Origin: Streptosporangium album
GTDB taxonomy: Bacteria > Actinomycetota > Actinomycetes > Streptosporangiales > Streptosporangiaceae
Direction of reading: 5' to 3'
Assembly: GCF_014203795.1 (NCBI RefSeq)
Contig: NZ_JACHJU010000001.1
Span: forward strand, 186,001-250,000
Length of the DNA stretch: 64,000 nucleotides
Positions within the stretch are counted from its first letter, which is position 1, and each line of letters begins with the position of its first letter. A model generated the notes under the pieces. That model was given only the letters and a program-made list of their open reading frames with translations, was not told the origin of the DNA and searched no databases. The position numbers were made by a program, and so were the translations under genes. This document shows, one piece after another, positions 33,965 to 43,680 of this stretch.

Positions 33965-33995
33965 TTTGCGCAAACTCCTTTGCCGACATGGCAAA
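33965..33995 (+). promoter_or_regulatory. Two TTTGC/GCAAA dyads, likely operator of the XRE-cupin regulator
   Basis: TTTGCGCAAA (33965-33974) is a perfect palindrome. TTTGCC (33979-33984) and GGCAAA (33990-33995) form a second dyad with a 5-bp spacer. They share half-sites and end 8 bp before the regulator's start codon, between it and the divergent oxidoreductase remnant. Confidence 0.6.
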
Positions 33996-34003
33996 CTGAT
34001 GAC

Positions 34004-34609
34004 ATGGACAACAACCTCGGCCAAGCGCTCACCGCGGTCGGACCCCGGCTACGCGCGCTGCGCCGGCAGCGCGAAACCACACTGGCCGACCTGTCGGCGA
34101 CGACCGGCATCTCGGTGAGCACCCTGTCCCGGCTGGAATCCGGCACCCGCCGGCCGACCCTCGAACTACTGCTCCCTCTGGCCAGAGCCCACGGCGTCAC
34201 GCTCGACGAACTCGTCGACGCCCCACCCACCGGAGACCCGCGCATCCACCTGCGCCCGGTCACCCACCACGGCATGACCATGCTGCCCCTGACCCGCCGC
34301 GCCGGCGGCATCCAGGCATACAAGCTCGTGATCCCGGCCGGCAGCCACCGAAGGGAACCCGATCCACAGACCCACGAGGGCTACGAATGGCTCTATGTCC
34401 TCAATGGACGGCTGCGGCTCGTCCTCGGTGAACACGATCTGGCGCTCTCACCCGGCGAAGCCGCCGAGTTCGACACCCGCGTACCGCACTGGTTCGGCGC
34501 CACCGACGCCGAACCGGTCGAGTTCCTCAGCCTGTTCGGCAAGCAGGGCGAACGCGCACACCTCCGCGCCCGCCCCAAGACAGAACACCCACCCCGGCAA
34601 CCCGACTAG
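34004..34609 (+). CDS. XRE-family regulator with C-terminal cupin domain
   Basis: 201 aa from the ATG at 34004; upstream in-frame codons would run through the operator dyads. Residues about 10-70 are an XRE helix-turn-helix (LRALRRQRETTLADLSATTGISVSTLSRLESG). Residues about 105-185 are a small cupin barrel (HEGYEWLYVLNGRLRLVLGE, PGEAAEFDTRVPHWFG), with His and Glu residues suited to bind metal or a small ligand. Such proteins repress a neighbouring oxidoreductase in many actinobacteria. Here the divergent target gene is only a stub, so the regulator may have lost its local partner. Confidence 0.88.
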   Translation: MDNNLGQALTAVGPRLRALRRQRETTLADLSATTGISVSTLSRLESGTRRPTLELLLPLARAHGVTLDELVDAPPTGDPRIHLRPVTHHGMTMLPLTRRAGGIQAYKLVIPAGSHRREPDPQTHEGYEWLYVLNGRLRLVLGEHDLALSPGEAAEFDTRVPHWFGATDAEPVEFLSLFGKQGERAHLRARPKTEHPPRQPD

Positions 34610-34661
34610 TTGTACCCGGCCAGGAGGTTGGTAGCAGTGGGCGCGTCTGGTTGACGTAGGG

Positions 34662-34970
34662 ATGTCGCTGGACGGGTTCGTGGCGAGACCGAACCACGCG
34701 ATGGACTGGATGACCGGGATCTCGTTCCGCCCCGGCCTTGTCGAGGAGTACGCCGAGACGACCGGCGCCGTGCTGGGAGGTCGGGATGGCTTCGATGCCT
34801 ACCCCGACGTCAGCGGTATCTACGGCGGCGCGTGGCAGGGGCCGGTGTCCGTCCTCACGCACCATCCCGAAGACGCGCAGCCCGCCGGGGGGCGCCCCCG
34901 TCCGACTCGAGCTGCTCAACGGCGATGACCCCTCGGCCGCAGTGAACGTGCGGTACCACCCGGTCGCGAC
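34662..34970 (+). pseudogene. Dihydrofolate-reductase-fold (RibD C-terminal-like) gene with internal deletion
   Basis: MSLDGFVARPNHAMDWM and TTGAVLGGRDGFDAYPDVSG, then VSVLTHHPEDAQPA, match the N-terminal half of the DHFR/RibD-C family. The next recognisable piece is VRLELLNGDDPSAAVNVRY, in a different frame; it is the extreme C-terminus of the same family. The joint lies at about 34880-34890 in a GGGGGGCGCCCCC stretch. Roughly 70-80 residues between the pieces are missing, so this is a deletion-derived pseudogene. The original start codon is also unclear, since a stop lies a few codons upstream. Confidence 0.65.
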
Positions 34971-35111
34971 CAGGTCGGTCAGAGCACATGGTCGGTCTGG
35001 AGACCCGGTCGTCGCGTCCGCACACGATGCCGACCCGCACCAGCGACGAGGTTGAGCAGAAGGTGCTCGCGGCCCTCCCCGAGGGGAAGCCACCACACCC
35101 GTGAGCCCGGG

Positions 35112-35774
35112 TCAGCGGTCCCCGGGGGTGACGAGTCCCGCCTCGTAGGCGGCGATGACGGCTTGAGCCCGGTCACGGGCGCCGATCTTGGCGAACAGGC
35201 TGGTCACGTGGTTCTTCACGGTGGAGGCGGCCAGGTGCAGGGTCGTGGAGATCTCGGCGTTGGACCGGCCGCGGGCGATGAGCGCCAGCACCTCCCGCTC
35301 GCGGTCGGTGAGCTCGGAGAGCGCCGTCGGAGCGATCGCGTGCCGGGGCCGGGATGCCTGGACGAACGTGCCGATCAGCCGGGTCAGCAGCCGGGGCGCG
35401 ACCGCCGACTCACCCCGGTGCACCACCCGCACGCCCTCCACCAGTTCCTCCGGGGAGATGTCCTTGGGCAGGAAGCCCGACGCCCCGGCCCGCAGCGCGT
35501 CGACGACGTACTCGTCCAGGTCGAAGGTGCTCAACGCGAGCACCCGCACCTCGGGCAGCTCGGCGGTGATCGCGCCGGTGGCGGTGACGCCATCGGCCCG
35601 CGGCATGTGCAGGTCCATCAGGACCACGTCCGGCAACAGTTCGCGAGTGCGGCGCAGCGCCTGCTCGCCGTCCTCCGCCTCACCCACCACGGCCATGTCG
35701 TCCTGGGCGTCCAGGATCATCCGGAAGCCCGCACGGACGAGTGCGTGGTCGTCCACGACCAGGACCTCGATCAC
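35112..35774 (-). CDS. NarL/LuxR-type response regulator
   Basis: 220 aa from a GTG at 35774 that overlaps the sensor kinase stop (GTGA). The receiver domain holds the acidic pair in VVDDHALVRAG and the phospho-acceptor Asp54 (VLMDLHMPRADG), with the usual Thr and Lys later (STFDLDEY, GFLPKD). The C-terminal LuxR HTH reads LTDREREVLALIARGRSNAEI, in parts, then STVKNHVTSLFAKIG. It pairs with the frameshifted histidine kinase directly upstream. Targets unknown. Confidence 0.92.
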   Translation of the reverse strand: MIEVLVVDDHALVRAGFRMILDAQDDMAVVGEAEDGEQALRRTRELLPDVVLMDLHMPRADGVTATGAITAELPEVRVLALSTFDLDEYVVDALRAGASGFLPKDISPEELVEGVRVVHRGESAVAPRLLTRLIGTFVQASRPRHAIAPTALSELTDREREVLALIARGRSNAEISTTLHLAASTVKNHVTSLFAKIGARDRAQAVIAAYEAGLVTPGDR

Positions 35775-36960
35775 GTCTTCCCCTCTCGTACGGCGGGCGC
35801 GGGCGGCACGGCGGACGCGGGAACGCGGGCGCGGACCTCGAAGCCCCCTTCGGGGCGCGGCCCGGCCCGCAGCCACCCGCCGCAGGCGGCCACCCGCTCG
35901 GCCATGCCGTCCAGGCCGAACCCGCCCTCCATGACGCCCACGCCCGGCCCGTCGGCGACGCCCGCGCCGGAGCCGTCGTCGAACACCTCGACCTCCACCG
36001 TCCCGGGCCGTAGGTGATCCGGACGCTGACCCGCGCGCCGCCCGCGTGCTTGCGGATGTTGGTCAGCGCCTCCTGGACGATCCGGTAGATGGTGTGGTCC
36101 ACCGAGGCGCTCAGCTCGACCGGATCACCGGCGACCTCGAACTCGACCGGCAGGCCGGTCTCCCCCGCCCTGGCGACCAGCGCGGGCAGCGCGGCCGTGC
36201 CGTACCCGGCGGACTCCGTGCCGGGGGCGTCGTCGGCGCGCAGCACGTGCAGCAACTGCCGCATCTCCGCCATGGCCTCACGCCCGGCTCGCTCCGCGGT
36301 GAGCAAGGTGGTCTGGGCCTGTCCGGGATGGCGGGTCATGGTCGTGCGGGCCGCGCCGACCAGCACATTCATCGTGGTGATGTGGTGGGCCACCACATCG
36401 TGCAGCTCCCGGGCGATCCGGCGGCGCTCGGCCCGCACGGCCGCCTCGGCGAGCTCGGCCCTCGCCCGGTCCGCCAGCTCCCGGCGGAACCGCAGCAGCT
36501 GGCCGAGCCCGACGACGACCAGCGCCCCGAGCGCCCCCGTCATCGACGGTCTCTCCCCCCGGACGAGGTAGAGCACCTGGACGGTGACGGAGCCGGACAG
36601 GTCCACCACCGCGGCCGCGATCCAGGCACGCCGCGGCGCGCCGTACCGGCCCGCGGAGTACAGCGCGCACGTCGCCGCCCCGCCGACCCAGGCGGTCCCG
36701 CCGATCACGACGGTCACCAGATGGCAGGCCACCGCGAGCGTCAGGACGGCGAACGGCCGGTCACGGCGCCAGAGCAGGGCGGCCGAGGCAGCGGTGTCGA
36801 GCAGCAGCACCACGGGCAGGGGCACCCGCACACCCATGGAGAAAGCGAGTATCGCCTGAAGCACCCAGACGAGCAGCGCCAGCAGGAGGTCGGCGACGCG
36901 TGGCCGGCGGAACGCCCGCCACGCCACCCGCAGACCCCTCATGATCAAAGAGTAGGCCAT
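35771..36960 (-). CDS. NarL-type sensor histidine kinase, frameshifted
   Basis: From the ATG at 36960 the frame encodes about five membrane helices (residues 20-150), the DHp helix with phospho-acceptor His (IARELHDVVAHHITTMN), and the N-box VDHTIYRIVQEALTNIRKH. After TYGPG (about 36003) the frame fails. One missing base restores EVEVFDDGSGAG (D-box), GFGLDGMAERV (G-box) and GGFEVRARVPA, ending at 35771 in overlap with the regulator start. The intact design would be about 396 aa. Either a real single-base deletion or an assembly error in GGCCCGGGA; the intact C-terminal box sequence argues the lesion is recent or artefactual. Confidence 0.8.
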
Positions 36961-37044
36961 GCCGGCGTAACTCGTCCGTTGCCTCCGAGCCGGATCAGAC
37001 GGACCCGGGCCGGCCGATCCGGCGCGAGCCCGGCCGGCGCCGGC

Positions 37045-38640
37045 TCACTTGGCGTCGGCGTAGCACCGCACCGCGAGGGCCTGCATCGGGAACCGCACCG
37101 GGGTCGGGCCGAACAGCAGCCCCGTCGCCTCCTCGGCCGCCCGGTCGACCGCCGCGACGACCTCCTCGGCCAGCTCCGCCGGACAGTGCACCATCACCTC
37201 GTCGTGCTGGAAGAACACCAGCCTGGCCGGGGCGGGCAGCAGTCCGCGCAGCACGGCCATGAGCGCCAGTGCCCACTCCGCCGCGGTGGCCTGCACCACG
37301 AAGTTGCGGGTGAACCGGCCCCGGTCACGGGCCGCCCGGCTCCCCTCGGGGCCGGAGACCAGCTCACGCCAGCGGGCCGAGGGCGGCGGGCAGGTGCGGC
37401 CGAGCCAGGAGCGGACCAGGCGGCCCTCCTCCCCGCTCCGCGCGGCGTCCTCCACGAACTGGTAGGCCCTGGGGAAGCGCTGCCGCATCACCGCCAGCAG
37501 CTTGGGCGCGTCCCCGCTGGTCCCGCCGTACATCGCCGACAACATGGCGAGCTTGGCGTTGTCACGCTCGCCGCCGAACGGCTGGGCCAACGCCTGGTAG
37601 AGGTCGGTCTGCCCGGCCGCCCTGGCCAGGCCGCCGTCCCCGGCCATCGCGGCCAGGACCCGGGGCTCGAGCTGGGCCGCGTCGGCGACGACCAGCGTCC
37701 AGCCCTCGTCGGCCACCACGACCTTGCGCATCACCTTGGGGATCTGCAGCGCGCCGCCGCCACTCGTGGCCCACCGGCCCGACACCACGCCGCCCACCAC
37801 GTATTCGGGCCGGAAGCGGTGGTCGCGGACCCACTGGTCGGCCCAGACCCAGCCGTGGAAGCTGTAGATCCTGGCCAGCTCCTTGTAGGCCAGCAGGGGC
37901 GCGACACCGGGATGGTCGATCTTCTTGATCTCATGGGCCCGGGTGGAGGCGACCGGCAGGCCCACCGACTTGAACGCCCTGACGATCTGCTGCGGGGAGT
38001 CGGGGTTGAACGGCGTGCCGAAGGCCGCCGCCACCTGGTCGGCCAGAGCCTGGAGCTTGGCCGGCCGCATGCCGTGCACCGGGCGCGGGCCGAGCAGGCC
38101 GGTCAGGAGGGTGTCGTGCACGTCCTCCCGCCAGGGCATGCCCTCGTGGCCCATCTCCGCCGCGATGAGCGCCCCCGCGGACTCGGCGGCGACCAGCAGC
38201 CGGAAGCGTCCCGGATCCTCGACGGACTCGATCCGCCTGAGCTGGTCGGCGTGGACCTCGGCGACCAGGTCGGCGTCGGGCGGGGGCGGCTCCTCCTCGA
38301 ACAGGGTGGCCTGCCGCGCCCGCGGCCCGTGGTGGTCCTCCGGCACCGGGAGGCCGTGCAGCCGCGCGTGGGCGGCCCGGGCCGAATGGGGCTCGCCGTA
38401 ACGCCCCTCGTATCCCAGCAGCAGGCCCTCGGTCAGCGTCAGGTCGTGGCAGCGCGTCAGCCGCACGCCGGAGGCGAGCAGCGCGGGATAGACCTCTCTC
38501 GTGTCGGCCCAGACCCAGCGCGGCCGGCCGGCCTCCAGCTCCCGCACGGCTCCCGCCAGCTCGGCGACGGCCCGTGCGGCCTGCCCGTCCGGCCGCAGGA
38601 CACCTCCACCGCCGGGACCTGCGGCGACTGCCACGTTCAT
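37045..38640 (-). CDS. Bifunctional 3'-5' exonuclease / family A DNA polymerase-like protein
   Basis: 531 aa from the ATG at 38640 (MNVAVAAGPGGGG). It is the actinobacterial Pol I-like protein that lacks the 5' nuclease. The N-terminal ~190 residues are a divergent exonuclease-like domain. The polymerase palm motif A is VVADAAQLEPRVLAAM, motif B is NAKLAMLSAMYGGTSGD, and motif C is FFQHDEVMVHCP with the catalytic Asp-Glu. It probably acts in DNA repair or gap filling. Motif A has Ala-Ala where Pol I often has Tyr-Ser, so activity should not be assumed equal to Pol I. Confidence 0.88.
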   Translation of the reverse strand: MNVAVAAGPGGGGVLRPDGQAARAVAELAGAVRELEAGRPRWVWADTREVYPALLASGVRLTRCHDLTLTEGLLLGYEGRYGEPHSARAAHARLHGLPVPEDHHGPRARQATLFEEEPPPPDADLVAEVHADQLRRIESVEDPGRFRLLVAAESAGALIAAEMGHEGMPWREDVHDTLLTGLLGPRPVHGMRPAKLQALADQVAAAFGTPFNPDSPQQIVRAFKSVGLPVASTRAHEIKKIDHPGVAPLLAYKELARIYSFHGWVWADQWVRDHRFRPEYVVGGVVSGRWATSGGGALQIPKVMRKVVVADEGWTLVVADAAQLEPRVLAAMAGDGGLARAAGQTDLYQALAQPFGGERDNAKLAMLSAMYGGTSGDAPKLLAVMRQRFPRAYQFVEDAARSGEEGRLVRSWLGRTCPPPSARWRELVSGPEGSRAARDRGRFTRNFVVQATAAEWALALMAVLRGLLPAPARLVFFQHDEVMVHCPAELAEEVVAAVDRAAEEATGLLFGPTPVRFPMQALAVRCYADAK

Positions 38641-38675
38641 ACGCCCAGCCTGCCATGGAGGACCGACATTTCCGA

Positions 38676-40184
38676 TCAGAGGAGCGAGATCACGACCTCG
38701 TCCTCGAGCGGGGGTTCGATCTCCTGCGACAGGCAGCCGGTGGCCGCGAAGCACCGGATCTTCAACGCCTGCGGCGTCACGGACACATGCAGGAAGCTCT
38801 TGAAGAACGGCGGGGTGTCCCAGTCGGACAGCTCCGACAGGTAACGGTGGAAGACCCTGCCCACGGGCAGCCGGAACGGCATCGGCCAGCCGCCGAGAAT
38901 ACGCGCCGCCCAGCGCATCCGCCGGGTGATGCGGGCGGGCGGGACATCCCGGACCGGGGTGTTGCCGATCTGCCTGGACATCAGCGTCGCGCTCTCCGCC
39001 GGCGTCAGGTAGAGCCAGCGCATGCGCAGCCGCTCGCTGTAGAGCTTGCTGTAGAACGACAGCGAGTCGCCGCGGAGCGGGTAACACCTGTAGTCGTCCT
39101 CGTGCACGCCGCCGACCGTGACCCTGGGGGTGGTGTGGGTGGCGTGCATGAAGGCCCCGGAGCCGCCCGCCACGATGTACTGGATCGTCCGGTCACCGGC
39201 CCTGATCGGGAAGCGCTGGTAGTTGTGCACGTCGCCGCCTATCGCCGCGACGTAGTTGTGCGCGGGATCGGCGACGATGTCGTCGACCGTCCCGCCCCCC
39301 TCCAGCTTGGACGGCTTGTACTCGTTACGGGTGTAGATGGGCTTGCCGGTGATCAGCACCTTGGGCCGGGGATCGCGCGAGACCTCGCGCAGCCACTGCG
39401 CCTGCTCCCGGTCCAGCGTGCTGTGGATCCCGGTGTCCACTCCCACGATGAGCAGTCCGGGGGTCTCCATCGCCCAGTACGGCGCGGGCTGCACGGCCTG
39501 CTGCTCGGGCAGTGGCCGGTGCTCGCGCGCCCTGGCCAGCCGGGCCTCGTCGATCCTCTCCGGCTTGCGCCAGAGCAGCCCTCGCAGCCCGGCGGGCGAC
39601 AGCGTGAACCCCTGCCGCTCGGCCTTGAGGGCGGGGGCGTCGCAGAAGACGCGCATGAAACCGCCGAGCCCGTCGTACCAGTCGTGGTTGCCCGGGACCG
39701 CGTAGATCGGCGCCCGGTAGTCCTGGTAGGGACGGAAGAACTTGTCGTCGTACTCGTTCCCGGACCCGGTGGGGTAGATCACGTCACTGGCGATGACGGC
39801 GAAATCGGTGTCCGCGCCGATTTTGAGCAGGCCGGGGACCACGGCGTACTGCGAGGCGTCGCCCTCCCCCGTGTCACCGAGGACGAGGAAGGAGAACTCC
39901 GGCCCGACGTCCATCGGGATCCGGAAGGAGGGGTCGACGCCCCGCTCTCGCTGGGACGCCACCCAGCGCGCCCGGACCTGCCCCGAGGGGTCGCCGAACA
40001 GGCCGGCGAGGACCTCGTTCCTCGACCTCCAGATGGTGCGAGGGCTGAGCCAGGTGAAGGATTTCCCGTTGGGCCGCAGATCCTTGAAGGTGCCGATCTC
40101 GGTGCAGGCCCAGCCCGCTCCCTCCTCCGAGACCCGGGAGGAGACCTCACGCCCGCGCTCCGCAGCCCGCCCGACATCAGTCAT
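38676..40184 (-). CDS. Calcineurin-like metallophosphoesterase
   Basis: 502 aa from the ATG at 40184 (an ATG two codons earlier is possible). Dinuclear-metal phosphoesterase motifs appear in order: LGDTGEGD (about residue 102), ASDVIYPTG, VPGNHDWYDG and GGDVHNYQ, plus a His in the YIVAGGSGAFMHATH segment. No signal peptide. The C-terminal ~150 residues are an extra region without recognised motif. The substrate could be a phosphodiester, nucleotide or phosphoprotein. It lies 35 bp upstream of the exonuclease/polymerase gene on the same strand. Confidence 0.85.
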   Translation of the reverse strand: MTDVGRAAERGREVSSRVSEEGAGWACTEIGTFKDLRPNGKSFTWLSPRTIWRSRNEVLAGLFGDPSGQVRARWVASQRERGVDPSFRIPMDVGPEFSFLVLGDTGEGDASQYAVVPGLLKIGADTDFAVIASDVIYPTGSGNEYDDKFFRPYQDYRAPIYAVPGNHDWYDGLGGFMRVFCDAPALKAERQGFTLSPAGLRGLLWRKPERIDEARLARAREHRPLPEQQAVQPAPYWAMETPGLLIVGVDTGIHSTLDREQAQWLREVSRDPRPKVLITGKPIYTRNEYKPSKLEGGGTVDDIVADPAHNYVAAIGGDVHNYQRFPIRAGDRTIQYIVAGGSGAFMHATHTTPRVTVGGVHEDDYRCYPLRGDSLSFYSKLYSERLRMRWLYLTPAESATLMSRQIGNTPVRDVPPARITRRMRWAARILGGWPMPFRLPVGRVFHRYLSELSDWDTPPFFKSFLHVSVTPQALKIRCFAATGCLSQEIEPPLEDEVVISLL

Positions 40185-40279
40185 GACCATATTTTGGCGT
40201 TGATCTTACGGAACCGCACCCATTCCCGGCGCCCGCACCCGGCGGCGCTCTGGGAGCCCTCGGAAGCCGGTGGAAACGG

Positions 40280-41910
40280 TCAGAGACGGCCCAGCCGGAA
40301 GTCGTCGAAGTGCGCCGCGGTGGATCTCCGGTTTCCCGAGGTCTGGCGCGCCATGAGTCCCACCGCGCCCGCCTTGAGCGGTGACTCGTCGTCGACCACC
40401 GTGGCGACCCGTTCGTCGTTCACCCAGAACGTCAGCAGGACCCGCCGCGGCTCCTGCAGGCAGACCGCGCGCAGCGTGACGAGCTTGTCGGCGCGGTATC
40501 TGGGGATCCGTTCAGCGAGCGTCAAATCGCGCGCGTCGCCCTTGATCCTCTTGGCAATCGAGGCGCGGCCGTCTCGGCGGATGTGGAATTCGTAGCCATC
40601 GTCGGCGTTCTGATCGCGGCGGCCGTGGCAGTAAAGACCCGCCTGGCCATCCGGTTCGCCGTCCGGCATGCGCATCTTGACGCTCAGCGAGGTCGCCTTC
40701 GGCGGCAGGACGTTGATCGGCGCATTCGCGAAATGCTCAAGGTTGTCGCCGTGAGTGGTGAGGCTGTAGTAGCCCGGATATTGGCCGTAGGAAAAGTCGT
40801 CCCGCGGCCAGCCCTTGTTCTGAGAGAAGTCGTCGGCGAACACCAGCTCCGCCTCATCAGGAGGGCTCTCCTCGAACCAGAGGCGCACTCCCCCCCCGCG
40901 GCCAGGGCCAAAGCCAGAACCGCTCCACCGATGGCGAGCCATCTGGGCGGCGACTTGCGGGCCGGCGCGCGGCGGCGACCCCCCGAAGAGGCCTTCGGCC
41001 TGCGTCCGCCGGGGTGCTCTCCCGCGGGCGGGTCGGGGTTGGGCCGTCCCGGTGCCGGCGCGGAGTCGAGGAGGGTCAGCCGGAGGGTCCCGGCGATCTT
41101 CTCGTTGTCCACGTCGCTCCGGCCGACCAGGTGGTCCAGGAGCTGCTGGGCCGTCGGCCGTCGAGCGGGGTCCTTGTGCAGTGCCGCCTCGACTGCCTCG
41201 CGCAGGCCGGGATCGAGGCCGTTGAGCATCGGGGGCTCGTGCACGACCTTGTAGAGCACCTCGGTGAGCGTCTTGCCGCCGAACGGGGCGCGGCCGGTGG
41301 CGGCGAACGCCACCACGCAGCCCCAGGAGAAGACGTCGAACGCCTGGGTCACCGGCTCACCACGGAGCGCCTCGGGGGCCATGTAGTCGGGGGTGCCGAC
41401 GATCCGGCCGGTGGCGGTCCGCTCGAAGAGGGTGTCGAGCGCGCGAGCGATGCCGAAGTCGATGACGCGCGGCCCGAGCGGGGACAGCAGTACGTTGGCG
41501 GGCTTGAGGTCGCGATGGACGACTCCGGCACCGTGGATCGCGGTGAGGGCGGTGGCCACCCCGACGGCCAGCGCCTCCAGATTCGAGCCCGTCAGCGGGG
41601 CGGCTTCCGCCAGCGTGGGGCCGGGAACGAACTCGGTGACCACGTAGAGGGGATCGCCGGTCAAGTCGGCGTCCAGCACCGGCGCCGTGCAGAACCGACG
41701 CACGCGCTGGGCGGCCGTCACCTCGTCCCGGAATCGTTCGGCGAAGATCGGATCACCGGCCAGCTCCGTGTTGATCACCTTGACCGCGACCCTCGTCCCG
41801 GCCGGATCCTCAGCGAGGTAGACGGTGCCCATCCCACCCCGGCCCAGCCGTTCGATGACCCGGTAGGGCCCTAACGACGCTGGATGACCGCTCGAATCCT
41901 GCTGTTTCAT
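40280..41910 (-). CDS. Membrane Ser/Thr protein kinase, frameshifted at a G8 tract
   Basis: From the ATG at 41910 the first frame gives a complete Hanks kinase domain: glycine loop LGRGGMGTVY, Lys44, HRD at 132-134, DFG at 151-153, then GTPDYMAPE. A basic linker and one membrane helix (WLAIGGAVLALALAAGG) follow. There the frame breaks inside eight consecutive G residues (C8 at 40890-40897 on the given strand). A ninth G would join it to the second frame: VRLWFEESPPDEAELVFADDF and ~190 residues of a concanavalin-like (DUF1080/LamG-type) sensor domain ending at 40280. The intact protein would be about 543 aa. As read, the kinase keeps its catalytic domain but loses the extracellular sensor. Confidence 0.85.
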
Positions 41911-42064
41911 TCCCCCATGCCCTCTTCGCTCCCGTAAAGATTGATCATCGTAGCGGGAGGCGTTCGGGAACAGGGCTCGATCTGCACGAACCTGCCAGGA
42001 GACCGTCGCGGGCGGCCCGGACGCCGCGGGCGATCACCCGCGGCGGGCGGCCCGCCACGTGGCA

Positions 42065-43642
42065 CTACTGGCTCTGAGCCATCAGCACGCCGGGGTTGAG
42101 GATGCCCTCCGGGTCGAGTCTGTCCTTGACCCCGCGCAGGATCTCCACGCCCAGGTCGCCGATCTCGGTGGCGTAGGCCTCCCGATGGTCGCGGCCGACG
42201 CCGTGGTGGTGTGAGATCGTGCCTCCGGCCGCGACGATCGCCTCGCTGACCGACCGCTTGGCCTCCTCCCACTGGACGAGGGGATCTCCGCTCTGGGCCG
42301 TGACGACCGTGAAGTAGAGCGAGGCGCCCGTGCCGTACACGTGGGAGACGTGGCACATCACCAGCGGCGAGCCGAGCGAGGCGTGCAGCGAGAGCCGTAC
42401 GGCGTCGTAGAGCCGGGGGAGGTTGGACCAGAACCCCGCCGTCTCCAGCGTCTCCACCGTGGCTCCGGCGGCGAGCAGGGAGTCGCGCAGATAGGGCGCC
42501 GAGTAGCGGCCGTGCGCCCAGGAGTCCCCCGGCCCGGGACCGAGAGGGACACCGCCGAGCCCGGCCAGCACCGCCGCGGCGCCCTCCCGCCGCGAGCGCA
42601 CCTCCTCGGGCAGGCCCTCGTAGCCCGCGATGACCAGGCAGCCCGCGTCGGCCGCCAGGCCGCCGAGCTCGCCCGGCCGGGCCAGGCCGATCATCGTCTC
42701 GGTCTCGTCGGAGAGCCGGAGCACGGTGGGCACGGGACCGTCCTGAGCGAGCCGCCGCAGTGCGGCCGAACCCGCCGCGAACGACGCGAACCGCCAGCCC
42801 TCGTAGATCCGCTCGGCGGGGGCGCGCCGCACGCGGAGCCGTAGAGAGGTGATCACGCCGAAGGCGCCTTCGGAGCCGAGGATCACCTGGCGAAGGTCGG
42901 GACCCGCGGCGGACTTGGGCGCACGGCCCAGGTCGAGGGTGCCTCGGGGGGTGGCCACGGTCAGCCCGACGACCATGTCGTCGAAGCGGCCGTATCCCGC
43001 CGAGGCCTGGCCGCTGGAGCGGGCCGCCGCGAAGCCGCCCAGCGTGGCGTACTCGAACGACTGGGGGAAGTGCCCCAGGGTGAGCCCGTGCCCGGCGAGG
43101 AGCCGCTCGGCCTGCGGCGCGCGCAGCCCCGGCTCGATCTCCACCACCATCGACTCGGCGTCCACCGAGACCAGCCGGTTCAGCCGGGCCAGGTCGAGGG
43201 CGACGACCCCGGCGAAGCCACGCCGGGCGGCCACCAGGCCGCCGACCACCGAGGTGCCCCCGCCGAACGGGACCACCGCGACCCGGTGCGCGGCACAGAC
43301 CCGCAGCAGGTCCAGCACCTCGGCGTGCGAGCCGGGCAGCACCACGGCGTCCGGGGCGTCGGAGCCGTCTCCCGCGCGCATGCGCATCAGGTCGGGGGTG
43401 GACTTGCCCCGGGTGTGCCGGATGCGCGCGTCGTCGTCGGAGCGGACGTGGTCGGCGCCGACGATGCCGCGCAGCTCGGTCAGGACCAGCGGGGAGAGCG
43501 CCACCACGGGCAGCCGCACCTCGCCGAAGCTCACCGCCGGGGTCTCCGGCGCCTGCACGCCCAGCATGTCCCGTAGCAGCCCGCGGATCGGTCCGGGCAG
43601 TTCGGAGGCCTTGGCGGGATCGCCCCAGCCGGACCAGAGCAT
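42065..43642 (-). CDS. FAD-binding oxidase of the VAO/alkyl-DHAP synthase-like family
   Basis: 525 aa from the ATG at 43642 (LWSGWGDP is a typical opening); a GTG at 43672 is an alternative, closer to the operator. The FAD_binding_4 domain spans about 85-270: VVPFGGGTSVVGG and the conserved LGHFPQSFEYATLGGFAAARSSGQAS. The C-terminal oxidase domain ends with HHHGVGRDHREAY and LDPEGILNPGVL, both shared with alkyldihydroxyacetonephosphate synthase. It could act on ether-lipid precursors or a hydroxyacid. Its divergent neighbours are a TetR repressor and glpD, which supports a glycerol-phosphate or ether-lipid link. Confidence 0.85.
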   Translation of the reverse strand: MLWSGWGDPAKASELPGPIRGLLRDMLGVQAPETPAVSFGEVRLPVVALSPLVLTELRGIVGADHVRSDDDARIRHTRGKSTPDLMRMRAGDGSDAPDAVVLPGSHAEVLDLLRVCAAHRVAVVPFGGGTSVVGGLVAARRGFAGVVALDLARLNRLVSVDAESMVVEIEPGLRAPQAERLLAGHGLTLGHFPQSFEYATLGGFAAARSSGQASAGYGRFDDMVVGLTVATPRGTLDLGRAPKSAAGPDLRQVILGSEGAFGVITSLRLRVRRAPAERIYEGWRFASFAAGSAALRRLAQDGPVPTVLRLSDETETMIGLARPGELGGLAADAGCLVIAGYEGLPEEVRSRREGAAAVLAGLGGVPLGPGPGDSWAHGRYSAPYLRDSLLAAGATVETLETAGFWSNLPRLYDAVRLSLHASLGSPLVMCHVSHVYGTGASLYFTVVTAQSGDPLVQWEEAKRSVSEAIVAAGGTISHHHGVGRDHREAYATEIGDLGVEILRGVKDRLDPEGILNPGVLMAQSQ

Positions 43643-43680
43643 GGGTTCGGCGGCGTTTGTCGGAATTTCCACCTCTACAC

